A stretch of 64,000 nt of DNA from Pseudomonas orientalis (GCF_022807995.1 NZ_CP094351.1:2077001-2141000), one strand, 5' to 3'; shown: positions 10,104 to 19,811, counted from the first letter of the stretch. Made by a program: numbers and translations. The notes: a model not told the origin generated them from the letters alone.

Positions 10104-12053
10104 TTACCCGGCATTTGCCGGCTTTTTTGCCCGCTTGGGGCTGGCCGCCGTCTTGCGTGGCGCGCTCTTGCGTTTGTTTTTCCACGCCGCCGCACCTTTG
10201 CTTGCCGGGCTGGCGGAAGCGGTAATGGTCATGCGCATGCCATTGCAGCGAGCCACCTGCTTGCTCATCCACGCCGCTTGTTTGGCGACAAACTCCTCCA
10301 GACTCATTTCGCCGCTTTGCACCATATCCAGCGCCTGCTCCCAGATGGCGGTGGTGCCGGGGTCGGCGATGGCGCGGGGTACTGCATCGATCAGGCTGAA
10401 CGCGGCCGGGGTGGCCGACAGCGCCTTGCCGTTTTTTACCAGGTAACCACGGTCCAGCAACCCCTGGATGATGCCGGCGCGGGTGGCCTCGGTGCCGATA
10501 CCGGTGGTGTCCTTGAGCTTTTGCTTGAGCAGCGGGTCTTGCACCAGCTTGGCGACGTTTTTCATCGCCTTGATCAGGTCGCCTTCGGTAAATGGCTTGG
10601 GCGGTTGGGTCCACAGGTCCTTGAGGTTGACCTTGGCCACCGCACAGTCCTGGCCTTGCACCAGCATCGGCAAAGCTTGGGGAGCAGGGGCCTCCCGACC
10701 CTTGGCGGGGGCAAGGGCTTCGGGCAGCGCGCGTTTCCAGCCCGGTTCGATGACGACTTTGCCTACCGCACGCAACGCCTGTCCTGCACAGTCGAAGTCC
10801 GCCTGGGTGCGGTCGTATTCATGGTTGGGCAGGAACTGCGCGAGGTAACGCGCGCGTATCAGCGTATAGACCGCGCGGTGTTTTCCGGTGAGTTGCCCGA
10901 CGTCCTTGCCGGCCCCGGTGGGGATGATGCCGTGGTGGGCGCTGACCTTGGCGTCGTTCCAGGCGCGTGAGCGGCGCTGGGGATCGATATGCTGCATCAG
11001 CTCACCCACCGCTGCATCCGCTCGGCCCAGCGCGGCGAGAATCTTTGGCGCTTCGCTGTGCTGACTCAACGGCAAGTAGCCACAATCGCTACGCGGGTAG
11101 GTGATGACCTTGTGGGTTTCGTAGAGCGATTGGGCAATATCCAGGGTTTCCTGGGCGCCGAGGCCGAGCTTTTTGGAGCATATTTCCTGCAGGGTGCCGA
11201 GGTCGAAGGGCAGGGGCGCGACCTCGCGCATGCGTTCGGTGCGCAGCTTCACCAGTCGCGCGCCGGCCGCGTGGCTCATGGCGTCGGCAGCGGCCTGGGC
11301 CAGTTGCGGGTTGAGGCAACGGCCCTGGTCATCGCAGGCATCGTCGGCGGCGCGCCATTGGGCGGTGAAGGTCATGCTTTCGTGGCGCAGGTCCACATCG
11401 ATGGCCCAATACGCCACGGGGATGAAATCGGCGATGCTGCGGTCACGGTCGACCACCAGGCGCAGGGTGGGCGTTTGCACGCGGCCTACCGGCAATACGC
11501 CCTGATAGCCGGATTGCCGCCCGAGCAATGTAAACAGGCGGCTCATGTTCATGCCGATCAGCCAGTCGGCGCGGGAACGGCCCAGGGCCGAGTGGTACAG
11601 GTTGAAGGTGTGTGCGCCGGGCTTGAGTGCGGCCAGGGCCTTGCGGATGGAGGCATCATCGAGCGCCGACAACCACAGCCGCTGGATCGGCCCGCGATAG
11701 CTGCAATGTTCCACCAGCTCACGGGCGATCATTTCACCCTCGCGGTCGGCATCGGTCGCGATCACCAGTTCCGTGGCTTCCCCCAGCAGGCGCTTGACCA
11801 CCTTGAACTGGCTGGCGGTTTTGGGCTTGACCTGCATCTTCCATTTTTCCGGGACGATCGGCAGGTCGGCCAGCACCCAGCGCTTGTATTTGGCGTCATA
11901 CGCGTCAGGCGGGGCGGTTTCCAGCAGGTGGCCGATGCACCAGGTGACTGTGATTCCATTGCCCAGCCAGCAGCCATCGCCCCGGCGACTGGCGCCGAGC
12001 ACGGCCGCGATGTCCTTGGCCTGGGAGGGTTTTTCACAGAGGTACAGCTGCAT
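10104..12053 (-). CDS. topB: DNA topoisomerase III
   Basis: Type IA topoisomerase of 649 residues that passes single strands and decatenates replication intermediates. It has an N-terminal TOPRIM domain (LYLCEKPSQAKDIA; DADREGEMIA), a central toroid with the active-site Tyr319 in VITYPRSDC, and GIGTEATRAGII. The C-terminus is a lysine/arginine/alanine-rich tail instead of zinc ribbons, as in E. coli TopB. The start is chosen at MQLYL by comparison with E. coli MRLFIAEKPS; three further start codons (12062, 12059) lie upstream and no clear ribosome site decides. It is a single gene. Confidence 0.95.
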   Translation of the reverse strand: MQLYLCEKPSQAKDIAAVLGASRRGDGCWLGNGITVTWCIGHLLETAPPDAYDAKYKRWVLADLPIVPEKWKMQVKPKTASQFKVVKRLLGEATELVIATDADREGEMIARELVEHCSYRGPIQRLWLSALDDASIRKALAALKPGAHTFNLYHSALGRSRADWLIGMNMSRLFTLLGRQSGYQGVLPVGRVQTPTLRLVVDRDRSIADFIPVAYWAIDVDLRHESMTFTAQWRAADDACDDQGRCLNPQLAQAAADAMSHAAGARLVKLRTERMREVAPLPFDLGTLQEICSKKLGLGAQETLDIAQSLYETHKVITYPRSDCGYLPLSQHSEAPKILAALGRADAAVGELMQHIDPQRRSRAWNDAKVSAHHGIIPTGAGKDVGQLTGKHRAVYTLIRARYLAQFLPNHEYDRTQADFDCAGQALRAVGKVVIEPGWKRALPEALAPAKGREAPAPQALPMLVQGQDCAVAKVNLKDLWTQPPKPFTEGDLIKAMKNVAKLVQDPLLKQKLKDTTGIGTEATRAGIIQGLLDRGYLVKNGKALSATPAAFSLIDAVPRAIADPGTTAIWEQALDMVQSGEMSLEEFVAKQAAWMSKQVARCNGMRMTITASASPASKGAAAWKNKRKSAPRKTAASPKRAKKPANAG

Positions 12054-12163
12054 GGTCATCACATCGGATCGGGTTGATGCCTTGCAGGATGCTGAGTCAA
12101 AGCGATTTGAGCAACCATTATCTGTATGGATGTACAGCTAATTATGCAGGCACCACAGACGAA

Positions 12164-12252
12164 TGTGGGAGGGGGCTTGCCCCCGATAGCGGTGTATCAG
12201 TCTTGATGACATCGACTGGACCACCGCTATCGGGGGCAAGCCCCCTCCCACA
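12164..12252. repeat. REPIN (two inverted REPs)
   Basis: TGTGGGAGGGGGCTTGCCCC at the left and its inverted copy at the right, flanking about 35 bases, with inner arms GATAGCGGT / ACCGCTATC. A paired REP doublet in the gap between topB and the transporter gene. Confidence 0.9.
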
Positions 12253-12277
12253 GGGGATGTGCGGTGCTTAAGGCAAC

Positions 12278-13900
12278 TCAGTTATTGTCGATATCCACAT
12301 TTCGGGTTTCCCTCAGGCAGAACAGCCCGACGATCAGACTGACCCCGGTCACCACCACCGGGTACCACAAGCCATAGAAGATATCTCCGGTATACACCAC
12401 CAGCGCGAACGACACGGTCGGCAGGAACCCGCCGAACCAGCCGTTACCGATATGGTAGGGCAGCGACATCGAGGTGTAGCGGATGCGTGTCGGAAACAGC
12501 TCCACCATCAGCGCCGCCAAGGGGCCGTAGCACATGGCTGCGATCAGGATCAGTGCCACGATCAGCACCACCACCATCACCTTGTTGACTTGGGCCATGT
12601 CCGCCGAACTCGGGTAGCCGGCCAGGGTCACCGCGCCGCGCAGTGCCGCTTCGTCAAAGCCGTCGATACGCACGTCGCCCACGCTGACCTGCACCGGCGC
12701 GCCGGCAGGGGCGGCGACGCTGCTGTAGGGCAGGCCTTGCTTGACCAGGAAGGTCTTGACCTTGTCGCACGGGCTGTCAAAGCGCGCCTTGCCCACCGGG
12801 TCGAATTGGAAAGTGCAGGTGGCCGGGTCGGCCAGCACGGTAATCGGTGCCTGGCGGCTGGCCTGGTCCATCGCCGGGTTGGTGTAGTGCGCCAGGCCCT
12901 TGAAGATCGGAAAATACAGCACGGTCGCCAGCAACAGACCAAGCATCAGCACCGGCTTGCGCCCGACCTTGTCCGACAGCCAGCCAAACAGGATGAAGAA
13001 CGGCGCCCCAATCACCACGCTGATGATCAGCAACATATTGGCCAGGGCCGGGTCCATCTTCAGGAACTGGGTGAGGAAAAACAGCACATAAAACTGCGCC
13101 GCATAAAAGGTCACCGCCTGCCCGCCGTTGATGCTGAACAGTGCGATCAGTACGACCTTGAGGTTTTCCCACTTACCGAACGAGTCGCGGATCGGCGCCT
13201 TGCTGGCCTTGCCTTCCTCTTTCATTTTCAGGAATGCCGGCGATTCGTGCAGGCTCATGCGGATCCAGGTGGAGATGCCCAGCAACACAATGGAAAACAG
13301 GAACGGGATACGCCAGCCCCACACCTCGAACTGGTCGCCGGTGAAGTAACGGCAGGCCAGCACTACCAGCAATGACAGCAACAGGCCGAGGGTGGCGGTG
13401 GATTGAATCCAGCTGGTGTGCAAGCCACGTTTGCCGGCAGGCGCATGCTCGGCCACATACGTGGCGGCGCCCCCGTATTCACCGCCCAGCGCCAGGCCTT
13501 GCAGCATGCGCAGCACGATCAGAATGATCGGTGCGGCGATGCCGATGCTGGCATAGGTCGGCAGCAGGCCCACGCAAAAGGTGGCCACGCCCATCAGAAT
13601 GATGGTGACGAGGAAGGTGTATTTACGCCCGATCATGTCGCCCAGGCGGCCGAATACCAGCGCGCCGAACGGCCGCACCACGAAGCCTGCGGCGAATGCC
13701 ATCAGCGCAAAGATAAACGCCGTGGTGTCGTTGACCCCGGCAAAGAACTGCTTGCTGATCACCGCCGCGAGGGCGCCGTAGAGGAAGAAGTCATACCATT
13801 CGAAAACCGTCCCGAGGGACGAAGCAAAAATGACTTTCTTCGAGTCGTTGCCGGTGCTCGCGTCCATCGCCGAGCCCAGGGGTTGAGCATGTTCTGACAT
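12278..13900 (-). CDS. MFS transporter, MHS (metabolite:H+ symporter) family
   Basis: 540-residue inner-membrane symporter with twelve hydrophobic segments. Family marks are EWYDFFLYG near residue 34, GRLGDMIGRK after TM2, WLSDKVGRK in the middle loop and VRPFGALVFG. A roughly 80-residue hydrophilic insert (about 335-425) with two cysteines interrupts the late TM region, as in some MHS members. It is downstream of... and co-oriented with other minus-strand genes: the GMC oxidoreductase lies 65 bases upstream, so the pair may import and oxidise the same alcohol-type substrate (inference). Confidence 0.88.
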   Translation of the reverse strand: MSEHAQPLGSAMDASTGNDSKKVIFASSLGTVFEWYDFFLYGALAAVISKQFFAGVNDTTAFIFALMAFAAGFVVRPFGALVFGRLGDMIGRKYTFLVTIILMGVATFCVGLLPTYASIGIAAPIILIVLRMLQGLALGGEYGGAATYVAEHAPAGKRGLHTSWIQSTATLGLLLSLLVVLACRYFTGDQFEVWGWRIPFLFSIVLLGISTWIRMSLHESPAFLKMKEEGKASKAPIRDSFGKWENLKVVLIALFSINGGQAVTFYAAQFYVLFFLTQFLKMDPALANMLLIISVVIGAPFFILFGWLSDKVGRKPVLMLGLLLATVLYFPIFKGLAHYTNPAMDQASRQAPITVLADPATCTFQFDPVGKARFDSPCDKVKTFLVKQGLPYSSVAAPAGAPVQVSVGDVRIDGFDEAALRGAVTLAGYPSSADMAQVNKVMVVVLIVALILIAAMCYGPLAALMVELFPTRIRYTSMSLPYHIGNGWFGGFLPTVSFALVVYTGDIFYGLWYPVVVTGVSLIVGLFCLRETRNVDIDNN

Positions 13901-13941
13901 CGGGTAGCCCTCACAGTGATTATTTATTGTTGTTCCACTGT

Positions 13942-13961
13942 CGGCGCCGTGTGCGGCGCCG
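13942..13961. terminator. Hairpin between GMC gene and transporter
   Basis: CGGCGCC / GGCGCCG with a six-base loop in the 65-base gap. No T-run follows on the minus strand, so it may be an mRNA-processing or partial-termination hairpin within an operon. Confidence 0.4.
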
Positions 13962-13965
13962 CTAT

Positions 13966-15612
13966 TCAGATTGCGTGAACCAGTTCTCTCTCCGGGGCGA
14001 GGCTCCTTGTGTGCGGTGAAAGGATCAGCTGCGCGGCCTTCTCGGCGATCATCAGCGTCGGTGAGCAGGTATTGCCCGAGGTAATGCGCGGCATGATTGA
14101 GGCATCGGCGATGCGCAGGCCCGGCACGCCATGCACGCGCAGCTGTGCGTCGACCACCGCGTCCTTGTCATCGCCCATGCGGCAGGTGCCCACCGGATGG
14201 AAGATGGTCGTGCCGATACGCGCTGCGGCTTCGTGCAACTGTTCTTCGGTTTGCAGCGCGTCACCGGGCAAGTATTCAACCGGCTTGAATTGGCTCAGGG
14301 CTGGCGCGGCCACGATCCGCCGCGTCAGGCGAATGGCGTCGGCGGCCACGCGCAGGTCTTCCGGGTGGCTGAGGTAGTTGGGCTGGATCAGCGGTGCATC
14401 CGCCGGGTTGGCCGAGCGGATATCGATTCGCCCGCGACTCTGGGGGCGCAGGTCACAGACCGAGGCGGTGAAGGCAGGGAACGCGTGCAGCGGTTCGCCA
14501 AAGCGCTCCAGCGACAGCGGCTGCACATGGTATTGAAGGTTGGCCGAGGTCTGCTCCGGCCCGGAACGGGCAAATGCGCCAAGCTGGCTGGGCGCCATCG
14601 ACAGCGGCCCGCTGCGGTCATACAGGTAGCGCAGGCCCATGCCCATCTTGCCCCATACGGTGCCGGCGATCTGGTTCAGGGTGCGCGCGTTTTCCAGTTT
14701 GTAGATCAGGCGCAGTTGCAAGTGGTCCTGCAGGTTGCCCCCGACGCCCGGCAGTTCACGCACCACATCGATGCCCAGCGGTTTGAGCACATGGGCCGGA
14801 CCAATGCCCGAACGTTGCAGGATGCCTGGCGAGCCGACCGCACCGGCGCACAGCACGATTTCCCTGCAGGCTTTCCAGCTCAATTGCTGGCCGTGCCGGC
14901 GCCCGATCACCTGAGACGCGCGGCCGTTTTCCAGCACCACGCGCTCGACCTCCACGTCGGTCAATACGGTCAGGTTCGGGCGTTGACGGACCGGTTTGAG
15001 AAACGCCTTGGCCGCGTTCCAGCGCACTCCGGCCTTCTGGTTGACCTGGAAGTAACCGCAACCTTCGTTATCGCCCTGATTGAAATCGCTGATGTTGGCG
15101 ATGCCGCTTTGCTCGGCTGCGTCGCGAAACGCGTCCAGAATGGGCCAGTGCAGGCGCTGCTGTTCGACGCGCCATTCGCCGCCGTCGCTGTGGAACGGCG
15201 AATCGCCGGCAAAATGGTTTTCGCTGTGCTTGAACAGCGGCAATACATCATTCCAGGCCCAGCCCGGGTTGCCTTGCGCCGCCCAGCCGTCATAGTCCCG
15301 GGCCTGGCCGCGCATATAGATCATGCCGTTGATGGACGAGCAACCGCCCAATACCTTGCCGCGCGGGTAGCTCAGGGCGCGACCTTGCAGGCCGGCCTGG
15401 GCCTGGGTCTTGAAGCACCAGTCGGTGCGTGGGTTGCCGATGCAGAACAGGTAGCCGACCGGAATATGAATCCAGGCGTAGTTATCGCGACCACCGGCTT
15501 CCAGCAGCAGGACGCGGTGGGCCGGGTTGGCGGACAGACGATTGGCCAGCAAGCAGCCGGCGGGGCCGGCACCGACGATCACGTAATCGTATTCAGCAGT
15601 TGCAATGGGCAT
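13966..15612 (-). CDS. GMC-family FAD oxidoreductase (alcohol/choline dehydrogenase type)
   Basis: 548-residue flavoprotein oxidising an alcohol to an aldehyde. It has the N-terminal FAD dinucleotide fold DYVIVGAGPAGCLLANRL, the GMC signature YPRGKVLGGCSSINGM, a second signature GAVGSPGILQRSGIGP and the catalytic histidine in FHPVGTCRMG. It lacks features that would name choline as substrate. It is divergent from a LysR gene with 130 bases between and followed by the MHS transporter, so it is probably a LysR-controlled uptake-and-oxidation unit. Confidence 0.9.
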   Translation of the reverse strand: MPIATAEYDYVIVGAGPAGCLLANRLSANPAHRVLLLEAGGRDNYAWIHIPVGYLFCIGNPRTDWCFKTQAQAGLQGRALSYPRGKVLGGCSSINGMIYMRGQARDYDGWAAQGNPGWAWNDVLPLFKHSENHFAGDSPFHSDGGEWRVEQQRLHWPILDAFRDAAEQSGIANISDFNQGDNEGCGYFQVNQKAGVRWNAAKAFLKPVRQRPNLTVLTDVEVERVVLENGRASQVIGRRHGQQLSWKACREIVLCAGAVGSPGILQRSGIGPAHVLKPLGIDVVRELPGVGGNLQDHLQLRLIYKLENARTLNQIAGTVWGKMGMGLRYLYDRSGPLSMAPSQLGAFARSGPEQTSANLQYHVQPLSLERFGEPLHAFPAFTASVCDLRPQSRGRIDIRSANPADAPLIQPNYLSHPEDLRVAADAIRLTRRIVAAPALSQFKPVEYLPGDALQTEEQLHEAAARIGTTIFHPVGTCRMGDDKDAVVDAQLRVHGVPGLRIADASIMPRITSGNTCSPTLMIAEKAAQLILSPHTRSLAPERELVHAI

Positions 15613-15653
15613 CTGGGGTCTCGCTTGTTTTTCTTATTGGCTCCATCCTAGTT

Positions 15654-15683
15654 GTTAGTTTTCGTCTTAAAAATGTTAGTTTT
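15654..15683. promoter_or_regulatory. Direct repeats in divergent promoter, candidate LysR site
   Basis: GTTAGTTTT at 15654-15662 and 15675-15683, 21 bases apart (two helical turns), between the GMC gene and the divergent LysR gene. Same-face spacing suggests a regulator site. Confidence 0.35.
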
Positions 15684-15741
15684 TGCCCAGCTGCTGTGCG
15701 TTTTTAAACAGCGCTGCCCACGCTTGCGCAACGGAGGCGAT

Positions 15742-16632
15742 ATGTTCGACTGGAATGACCTGCGGTTTTTTCTCGAGTTGCAGCGCAGCGGCCGCTTGCT
15801 CACCGCCGCGCAACGTTTGAAAACCACGCATGCCACGGTGGCGCGACATATCGAGGCCATCGAAAAAAGCCTCGGTACCGCGCTGTTCGTGCAGCACGCC
15901 CAGGGTTACGAACTGACGCCGTCCGGCGAAGCCCTGCTCAAACATGCCGAAGCCATGGAAAACGTGGCGCTGCTGGCCGAGGACGAACTCACCCACTCGG
16001 CGGCGCCCCTGGGCAAGATTCGTCTCGGTGTGGCGGAGGGCCTGGGGGTGATGTTCCTCGCCGGACGCATGGGCGGGCTGTTTGAACGTTACCCCGGCCT
16101 GGAAGTGGAATTGGTCGCGGTGCCGCGCTTTGTCAGCATCCTCAACCGCGAAGCGGAAATCAGCATTCACCTGGAACGCCCCAGCGTCGATCAGCTGGTC
16201 ACCCGCAAACTCACCGATTACCGCCTGGCGCTGTACGCCAGCCGCGCATATCTTGCGCGTCATGCGCCGATTGAAAAGCGCGAAGACCTCGCGGCCCATT
16301 CGTGGATCGATTACGTCGACGACCTGCTGTTCAGCCAGGAACTGAAATTCCTCAGCAGCTTTTGTCGCACTCCCAAGGTGGTCTTCCACAGCACCAGCGT
16401 GATCGCCCAGCACCAGGCCGCACGGTCCGGCTTGGGAATCGCGGTATTGCCCTGTTTCATGGCGGCGGGCGATGCGGATTTGGTGCCATTGTTGCCGGCG
16501 GAGAGTATCCAGCGCAGTTATTGGATCAGCTCGCGGCGGGAGTTGCACAAGTCAGTGCGGTTGCGGGTGTTGTGGGACTATGTGGTGGAGTTGTGCGCGC
16601 GGGAGCAGGGTTTGTTACTCGGCGACCATTGA
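15742..16632 (+). CDS. LysR-family transcriptional regulator
   Basis: 296-residue LysR protein that starts MFDWNDLRFF, typical of the subgroup with a W-N-D opening. The helix-turn-helix is at about residues 18-40 (RLLTAAQRLKTTHATVARHI), followed by an effector domain. The start is ATG 15742 with GGAGGC at the right distance; an in-frame codon 30 residues upstream has no ribosome site. It is divergent from the GMC oxidoreductase and transporter and is their probable regulator. Confidence 0.9.
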   Translation: MFDWNDLRFFLELQRSGRLLTAAQRLKTTHATVARHIEAIEKSLGTALFVQHAQGYELTPSGEALLKHAEAMENVALLAEDELTHSAAPLGKIRLGVAEGLGVMFLAGRMGGLFERYPGLEVELVAVPRFVSILNREAEISIHLERPSVDQLVTRKLTDYRLALYASRAYLARHAPIEKREDLAAHSWIDYVDDLLFSQELKFLSSFCRTPKVVFHSTSVIAQHQAARSGLGIAVLPCFMAAGDADLVPLLPAESIQRSYWISSRRELHKSVRLRVLWDYVVELCAREQGLLLGDH

Positions 16633-16652
16633 CTGACGAAACCGAGCCAAAA

Positions 16653-16743
16653 ATGTGGGAGGGGGCTTGCTCCCGATAGCTTTGTATCAGTCAATGCAAC
16701 TGTGGCTGAACCACCGCTATCGGGGGCAAGCCCCTCCCACATT
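16653..16743. repeat. REPIN (two inverted REPs)
   Basis: Left copy ATGTGGGAGGGGGCTTGCTC, right copy inverted, with inner arms GATAGC / GCTATC. It lies between convergent genes (LysR and the glutamine-synthetase-like gene) and may act as their transcript end. Confidence 0.9.
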
Positions 16744-16814
16744 TGAACCCTGTTGTGTCAGGCAGCGCTTGGAACTTCACTACCTGATTGTAGTGGTAGG
16801 TGGTGGTGCATCGT

Positions 16815-18161
16815 TCAGAGGAACCAGCGATATTCCCGCGCATGAATCTCCTGCTGGAACGCCAGGTGGTCCTGGCGTTTGTTCTCACAATACACCTCGA
16901 CAAATTCCGCACCCAGCTTGTCGCGCACCACCGGCTGATGGCGCATGGCGCGCACGGCGTCGAGCATTTCCACGGGGAAATCGGTACCACTGCTGCGGTC
17001 TTCATTCAGCGGTGCGATAGGTTCTTGCTTGGCTTCGAGGCCATGCTCCAAACCGGCGAGGATCGCCGCCAACACCAGGTAGGGATTGGCGTCGGCGCTG
17101 GCCAGGCGATGCTCGATACGCAGGTTGCGCGGGTCTGACTCGGGAATGCGCACGCACGCATCGCGGTCTTCGAAGCCCCAGCTGGCGCGGGTGGCGGCGT
17201 TGACCGTACCGCCCAGGCGGCGCAAGGCGTTGTGGTTCGGCGCGAAGATCGGCATGCAGTGGGGCAGCAACGCCAGGCAACCGGCGACGGCGTGGCGCAA
17301 CGGCTGCTGCTGATGCGCTGCCAGCAGATTGTTGCCCGCGCCGTCATACAGGCTCACGTGCACATGCATGCCGCTGCCGGGAAACTGCAGGTAGGGCTTG
17401 GCCATGAAGCTGGCGCGGTAGCCGTGCTTGAGTGCAACCCCGCGCGTGCTGCGGCAGAACAGGGCGGCCCAGTCGGCGGCGCGCAGGCCGTCGTCGCAAT
17501 GGCCGAAGTTGATTTCGAACTGGCCCGGGCCGATTTCGGCGGTGATCACCGTGATATCGATGCCCTGGGCCCTGGCGGTTTGCGCCATGTCGTCCAGCAC
17601 GTCGCCAAAGCGCGACAGCCGTTCGATATGCAGGGTGGGCTGGTCGTCGGCATCATCGCTCAGCGGGTCGCGGGGGAATTGCGGCAGGCCGTTGTCGAGC
17701 TTTTTGTCGAACAGATAGAACTCCAGCTCAAACGCCACGACCGGGTGAATACCTTTGAGATGCAGGCGCTCCAGCACGTTGGCCAGGACTTCGCGGGGTT
17801 CGAATTCGATCGGCGCTTCGGTGCCGTCGGAGGTGATCAGCATCTGCCCCAGCGGCTGCGACTCCCAGCTCACCGGCTTGAGCGTACCCGGCACCAGGCG
17901 CCGATTGGCGTCCGGGTCACCGTCGTTGAAGCAGTAGTCGCCAATCTTGAACAACCCGCCCTGGGCCCCCAGCAATACGGCGTTCTGCGGCAGCTTCAAG
18001 GGGCCGCCGGCGGCGACTTTCTCGAGCATCTCCACCGGGTAGCGCTTGCCGTAGAAATGCCCCGCAATGTCCAGGGCGATCAGGTCGACATAGCGCACGT
18101 CGGGGTGGTTCTGGCGGAAGGTCCGGACTTCGGCCAGCAGGGTCGCAGATGGGCTTTTCAC
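16815..18161 (-). CDS. Glutamine-synthetase-family enzyme (gamma-glutamylamine synthetase type)
   Basis: 448-residue ATP-dependent ligase of the GS superfamily, PuuA/PauA-like group that joins glutamate to amines. The GS catalytic pattern is present: EIGPGQFEINFGH, the ATP-site GSGMHVHVS, PNHNALRRLGG and NLRIEHRLASADANPYL. The probable start is GTG 18161 behind CTAGGAGCT; the upstream GTG at 18188 would overlap the previous gene. It is 11 bases downstream of an XRE-cupin regulator, the pairing seen for puuR-puuA type loci. A biosynthetic GlnA is unlikely because of this context and the lack of the adenylylation-loop pattern. Confidence 0.85.
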   Translation of the reverse strand: MKSPSATLLAEVRTFRQNHPDVRYVDLIALDIAGHFYGKRYPVEMLEKVAAGGPLKLPQNAVLLGAQGGLFKIGDYCFNDGDPDANRRLVPGTLKPVSWESQPLGQMLITSDGTEAPIEFEPREVLANVLERLHLKGIHPVVAFELEFYLFDKKLDNGLPQFPRDPLSDDADDQPTLHIERLSRFGDVLDDMAQTARAQGIDITVITAEIGPGQFEINFGHCDDGLRAADWAALFCRSTRGVALKHGYRASFMAKPYLQFPGSGMHVHVSLYDGAGNNLLAAHQQQPLRHAVAGCLALLPHCMPIFAPNHNALRRLGGTVNAATRASWGFEDRDACVRIPESDPRNLRIEHRLASADANPYLVLAAILAGLEHGLEAKQEPIAPLNEDRSSGTDFPVEMLDAVRAMRHQPVVRDKLGAEFVEVYCENKRQDHLAFQQEIHAREYRWFL

Positions 18162-18172
18162 GGGTGCAGCTC

Positions 18173-18730
18173 CTAGTTGTAAACCCACAGCACGCGGGCG
18201 GGCAGGTCGGTCAGGTTGGCGTAGCGGCAGTGGGCGAAGCTGGCGAGATGGAAGCTGTCGCCAGGGCCGAGGGTGACTGCATCGGCTTCACCTTCAACCC
18301 ACAGGGTCAACTCACCCTCCAGCACGAAACCGGCCTGTTCGGCACGGTCGCTCATGGTCTGTTCACCACTGTTGGCGCCGGGTGCCAGCAGGCTGTCGAG
18401 CATCGAAAACGCGCCGTTCATGCTGGGCGAGACGAGGATGTCGGTGATGCCATTGGCGTAGTACAGCGTGCGCCGCTCATTGGGGCGGGTAACCCAGTCC
18501 ACCGCCTTGGGTTTGGGCAGGCTGTAGAAGTAAGTGGTGGGGACGTCGAGGGCGTGGCTGATGGCGGTGAGGTCAGCCACGGTCGGGCGCGACAGGCCAC
18601 GCTCGACCTGGGACAGAAAACCTACCGACCGCTCGATCTTTTGCGCGAGCTGGGCCAGGGTGAGTTTCTTGTGCTTGCGCAGGTCGTGGATCAGGGCGGC
18701 GAGGGTGGCGAGTTCGTCTTGGAGTGTCAT
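18173..18730 (-). CDS. XRE-family regulator with C-terminal cupin
   Basis: 185-residue regulator: XRE helix-turn-helix at about residues 15-70 (LTLAQLAQKIERSVGFLSQVERGLSRPT) and a C-terminal cupin that typically senses a small molecule, as in PuuR. The start is taken at ATG 18730 (MTLQDELATL); an in-frame ATG at 18754 is equally lacking a Shine-Dalgarno. The promoter region is AT-rich with TTTCATGAAA near 18751-18760, a possible self-operator. First gene of a two-gene operon with the GS-like enzyme. Confidence 0.87.
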   Translation of the reverse strand: MTLQDELATLAALIHDLRKHKKLTLAQLAQKIERSVGFLSQVERGLSRPTVADLTAISHALDVPTTYFYSLPKPKAVDWVTRPNERRTLYYANGITDILVSPSMNGAFSMLDSLLAPGANSGEQTMSDRAEQAGFVLEGELTLWVEGEADAVTLGPGDSFHLASFAHCRYANLTDLPARVLWVYN

Positions 18731-18800
18731 GAAATTTAGTTCGAATAATTTCATGAAAAATTACAGGATAAATTTCATTGCGGCAATGGGTGTGGGTTTT

Positions 18801-18932
18801 TGTGGCGAGGGAGCTTGCGCCCGCCGGGCAGCGAAGCTGCCCCACCTCATCCGCCGTGTTCGTTCAGAGGTATCTCGGTTGGGCGTTTTGGGTCTGCTGC
18901 GCAGCCCAGCGGGAGCAAGCTCCCTCGCCACA
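18801..18932. repeat. Inverted REP pair (TGTGGCGAGGGAGCTTGC type)
   Basis: TGTGGCGAGGGAGCTTGC at the left and the inverted GCAAGCTCCCTCGCCACA at the right, with internal inverted arms GGGCAGCGAAGC / GCTGCGCAGCCC. A different REP class from the GTGGGAGGGGG copies elsewhere in the window. Confidence 0.85.
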
Positions 18933-19016
18933 GCGCCGGTTGGTGTTTTGAGCTGAATGATTGCGCACCGCCGCGGTCGGATTCTGGGTACGTCCCCCTG
19001 AATTGAAGGAGCACCC

Positions 19017-19325
19017 ATGAAGTCCAACTCCCTAATTGCCTGTGTTCTCGTTGCCGCAAGCCTGTCTACCGCCAGTTTCGTGGTGCAGGCCGGCGACACG
19101 CCTCAGGAAACTGTGCAGCCTTCGAACATCAATGCGCGTGACTTGAAAGAAGGTGATCGCGCCCCGGACATGTTGATGCGCGAGGAATCAGCAGTTAAAG
19201 ACTGGAAAAAACACGGCCTCAAGCAGCCCGAAGACGAGAGTCAATGGGCCCGTGTAGGTGACAAGTACGTCCTGCTCAAAACTACCAATGGCACCATCCT
19301 AGAGATCACGCCGGTCAAGAAATAA
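19017..19325 (+). CDS. RcnB-like periplasmic protein
   Basis: 102-residue exported protein: signal peptide of about 25 residues ending near VQAGD, then the RcnB-type region (LKEGDRAPDML, VKDWKKHGLKQP, WARVGDKYVLL, GTILEI). E. coli RcnB is a periplasmic factor in nickel/cobalt homeostasis; many Pseudomonas paralogues have no known metal link. ATG follows GAAGGAGC. It stands alone in the + direction. Confidence 0.82.
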   Translation: MKSNSLIACVLVAASLSTASFVVQAGDTPQETVQPSNINARDLKEGDRAPDMLMREESAVKDWKKHGLKQPEDESQWARVGDKYVLLKTTNGTILEITPVKK

Positions 19326-19465
19326 TCCTGGCGGACCACCTGCTTGTGTCATCTTTCCTGCGTTAAGGTAACCGGCCGCAATGGTCGCGTTACCTTCAAG
19401 CGGCCTGCTGCTCGGTTTGAGCCGGGTCTTTATGCGTTTATTGTCGGCGGCGGGGATGTTCTATT

Positions 19466-19738
19466 TTATTGGGGCGAAGCTGAAGGCAAATCATCCAGCG
19501 TGAGTTTGCCGACCGTATTGCTCTGCAGTTCGTAGCGCAATTCATCGACCATCTTCGCTACTTCCTCGGGGGTCTGCAGCCGGTTGGTGCTGATCCCGGT
19601 GACCACCAGGTCGACCCGGCCGGTTTCTGCGTCGAATACCTTGAGGGTCAAGGATGCATCCCGGCACAGGGTGAATTCGCAGGTCAGCGGCGACAGGCCT
19701 TCTTCGATGCAGTTTCGCAGTTGAGAGAGGGTAAACAT
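19466..19738 (-). CDS. DUF1652 protein
   Basis: 90-residue cytoplasmic protein of the Pseudomonas DUF1652 family: opening MFTLSQLRNCIEEGLSPLTC, then LTLKVFDAETGRVDLVVTGIS and ELRYEL. The ATG at 19738 has AAGGAAC upstream; the longer in-frame reading to 19795 lacks a ribosome site. It lies downstream of the PAS-LuxR gene on the same strand with about 100 bases between. Function unknown. Confidence 0.8.
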   Translation of the reverse strand: MFTLSQLRNCIEEGLSPLTCEFTLCRDASLTLKVFDAETGRVDLVVTGISTNRLQTPEEVAKMVDELRYELQSNTVGKLTLDDLPSASPQ

Positions 19739-19811
19739 GCAGGTTCCTTCAAGACACAGATACGATGCCTTTAAGGGTATTGATCGAGACGCCATCTCAT
19801 AAGGCGAATTC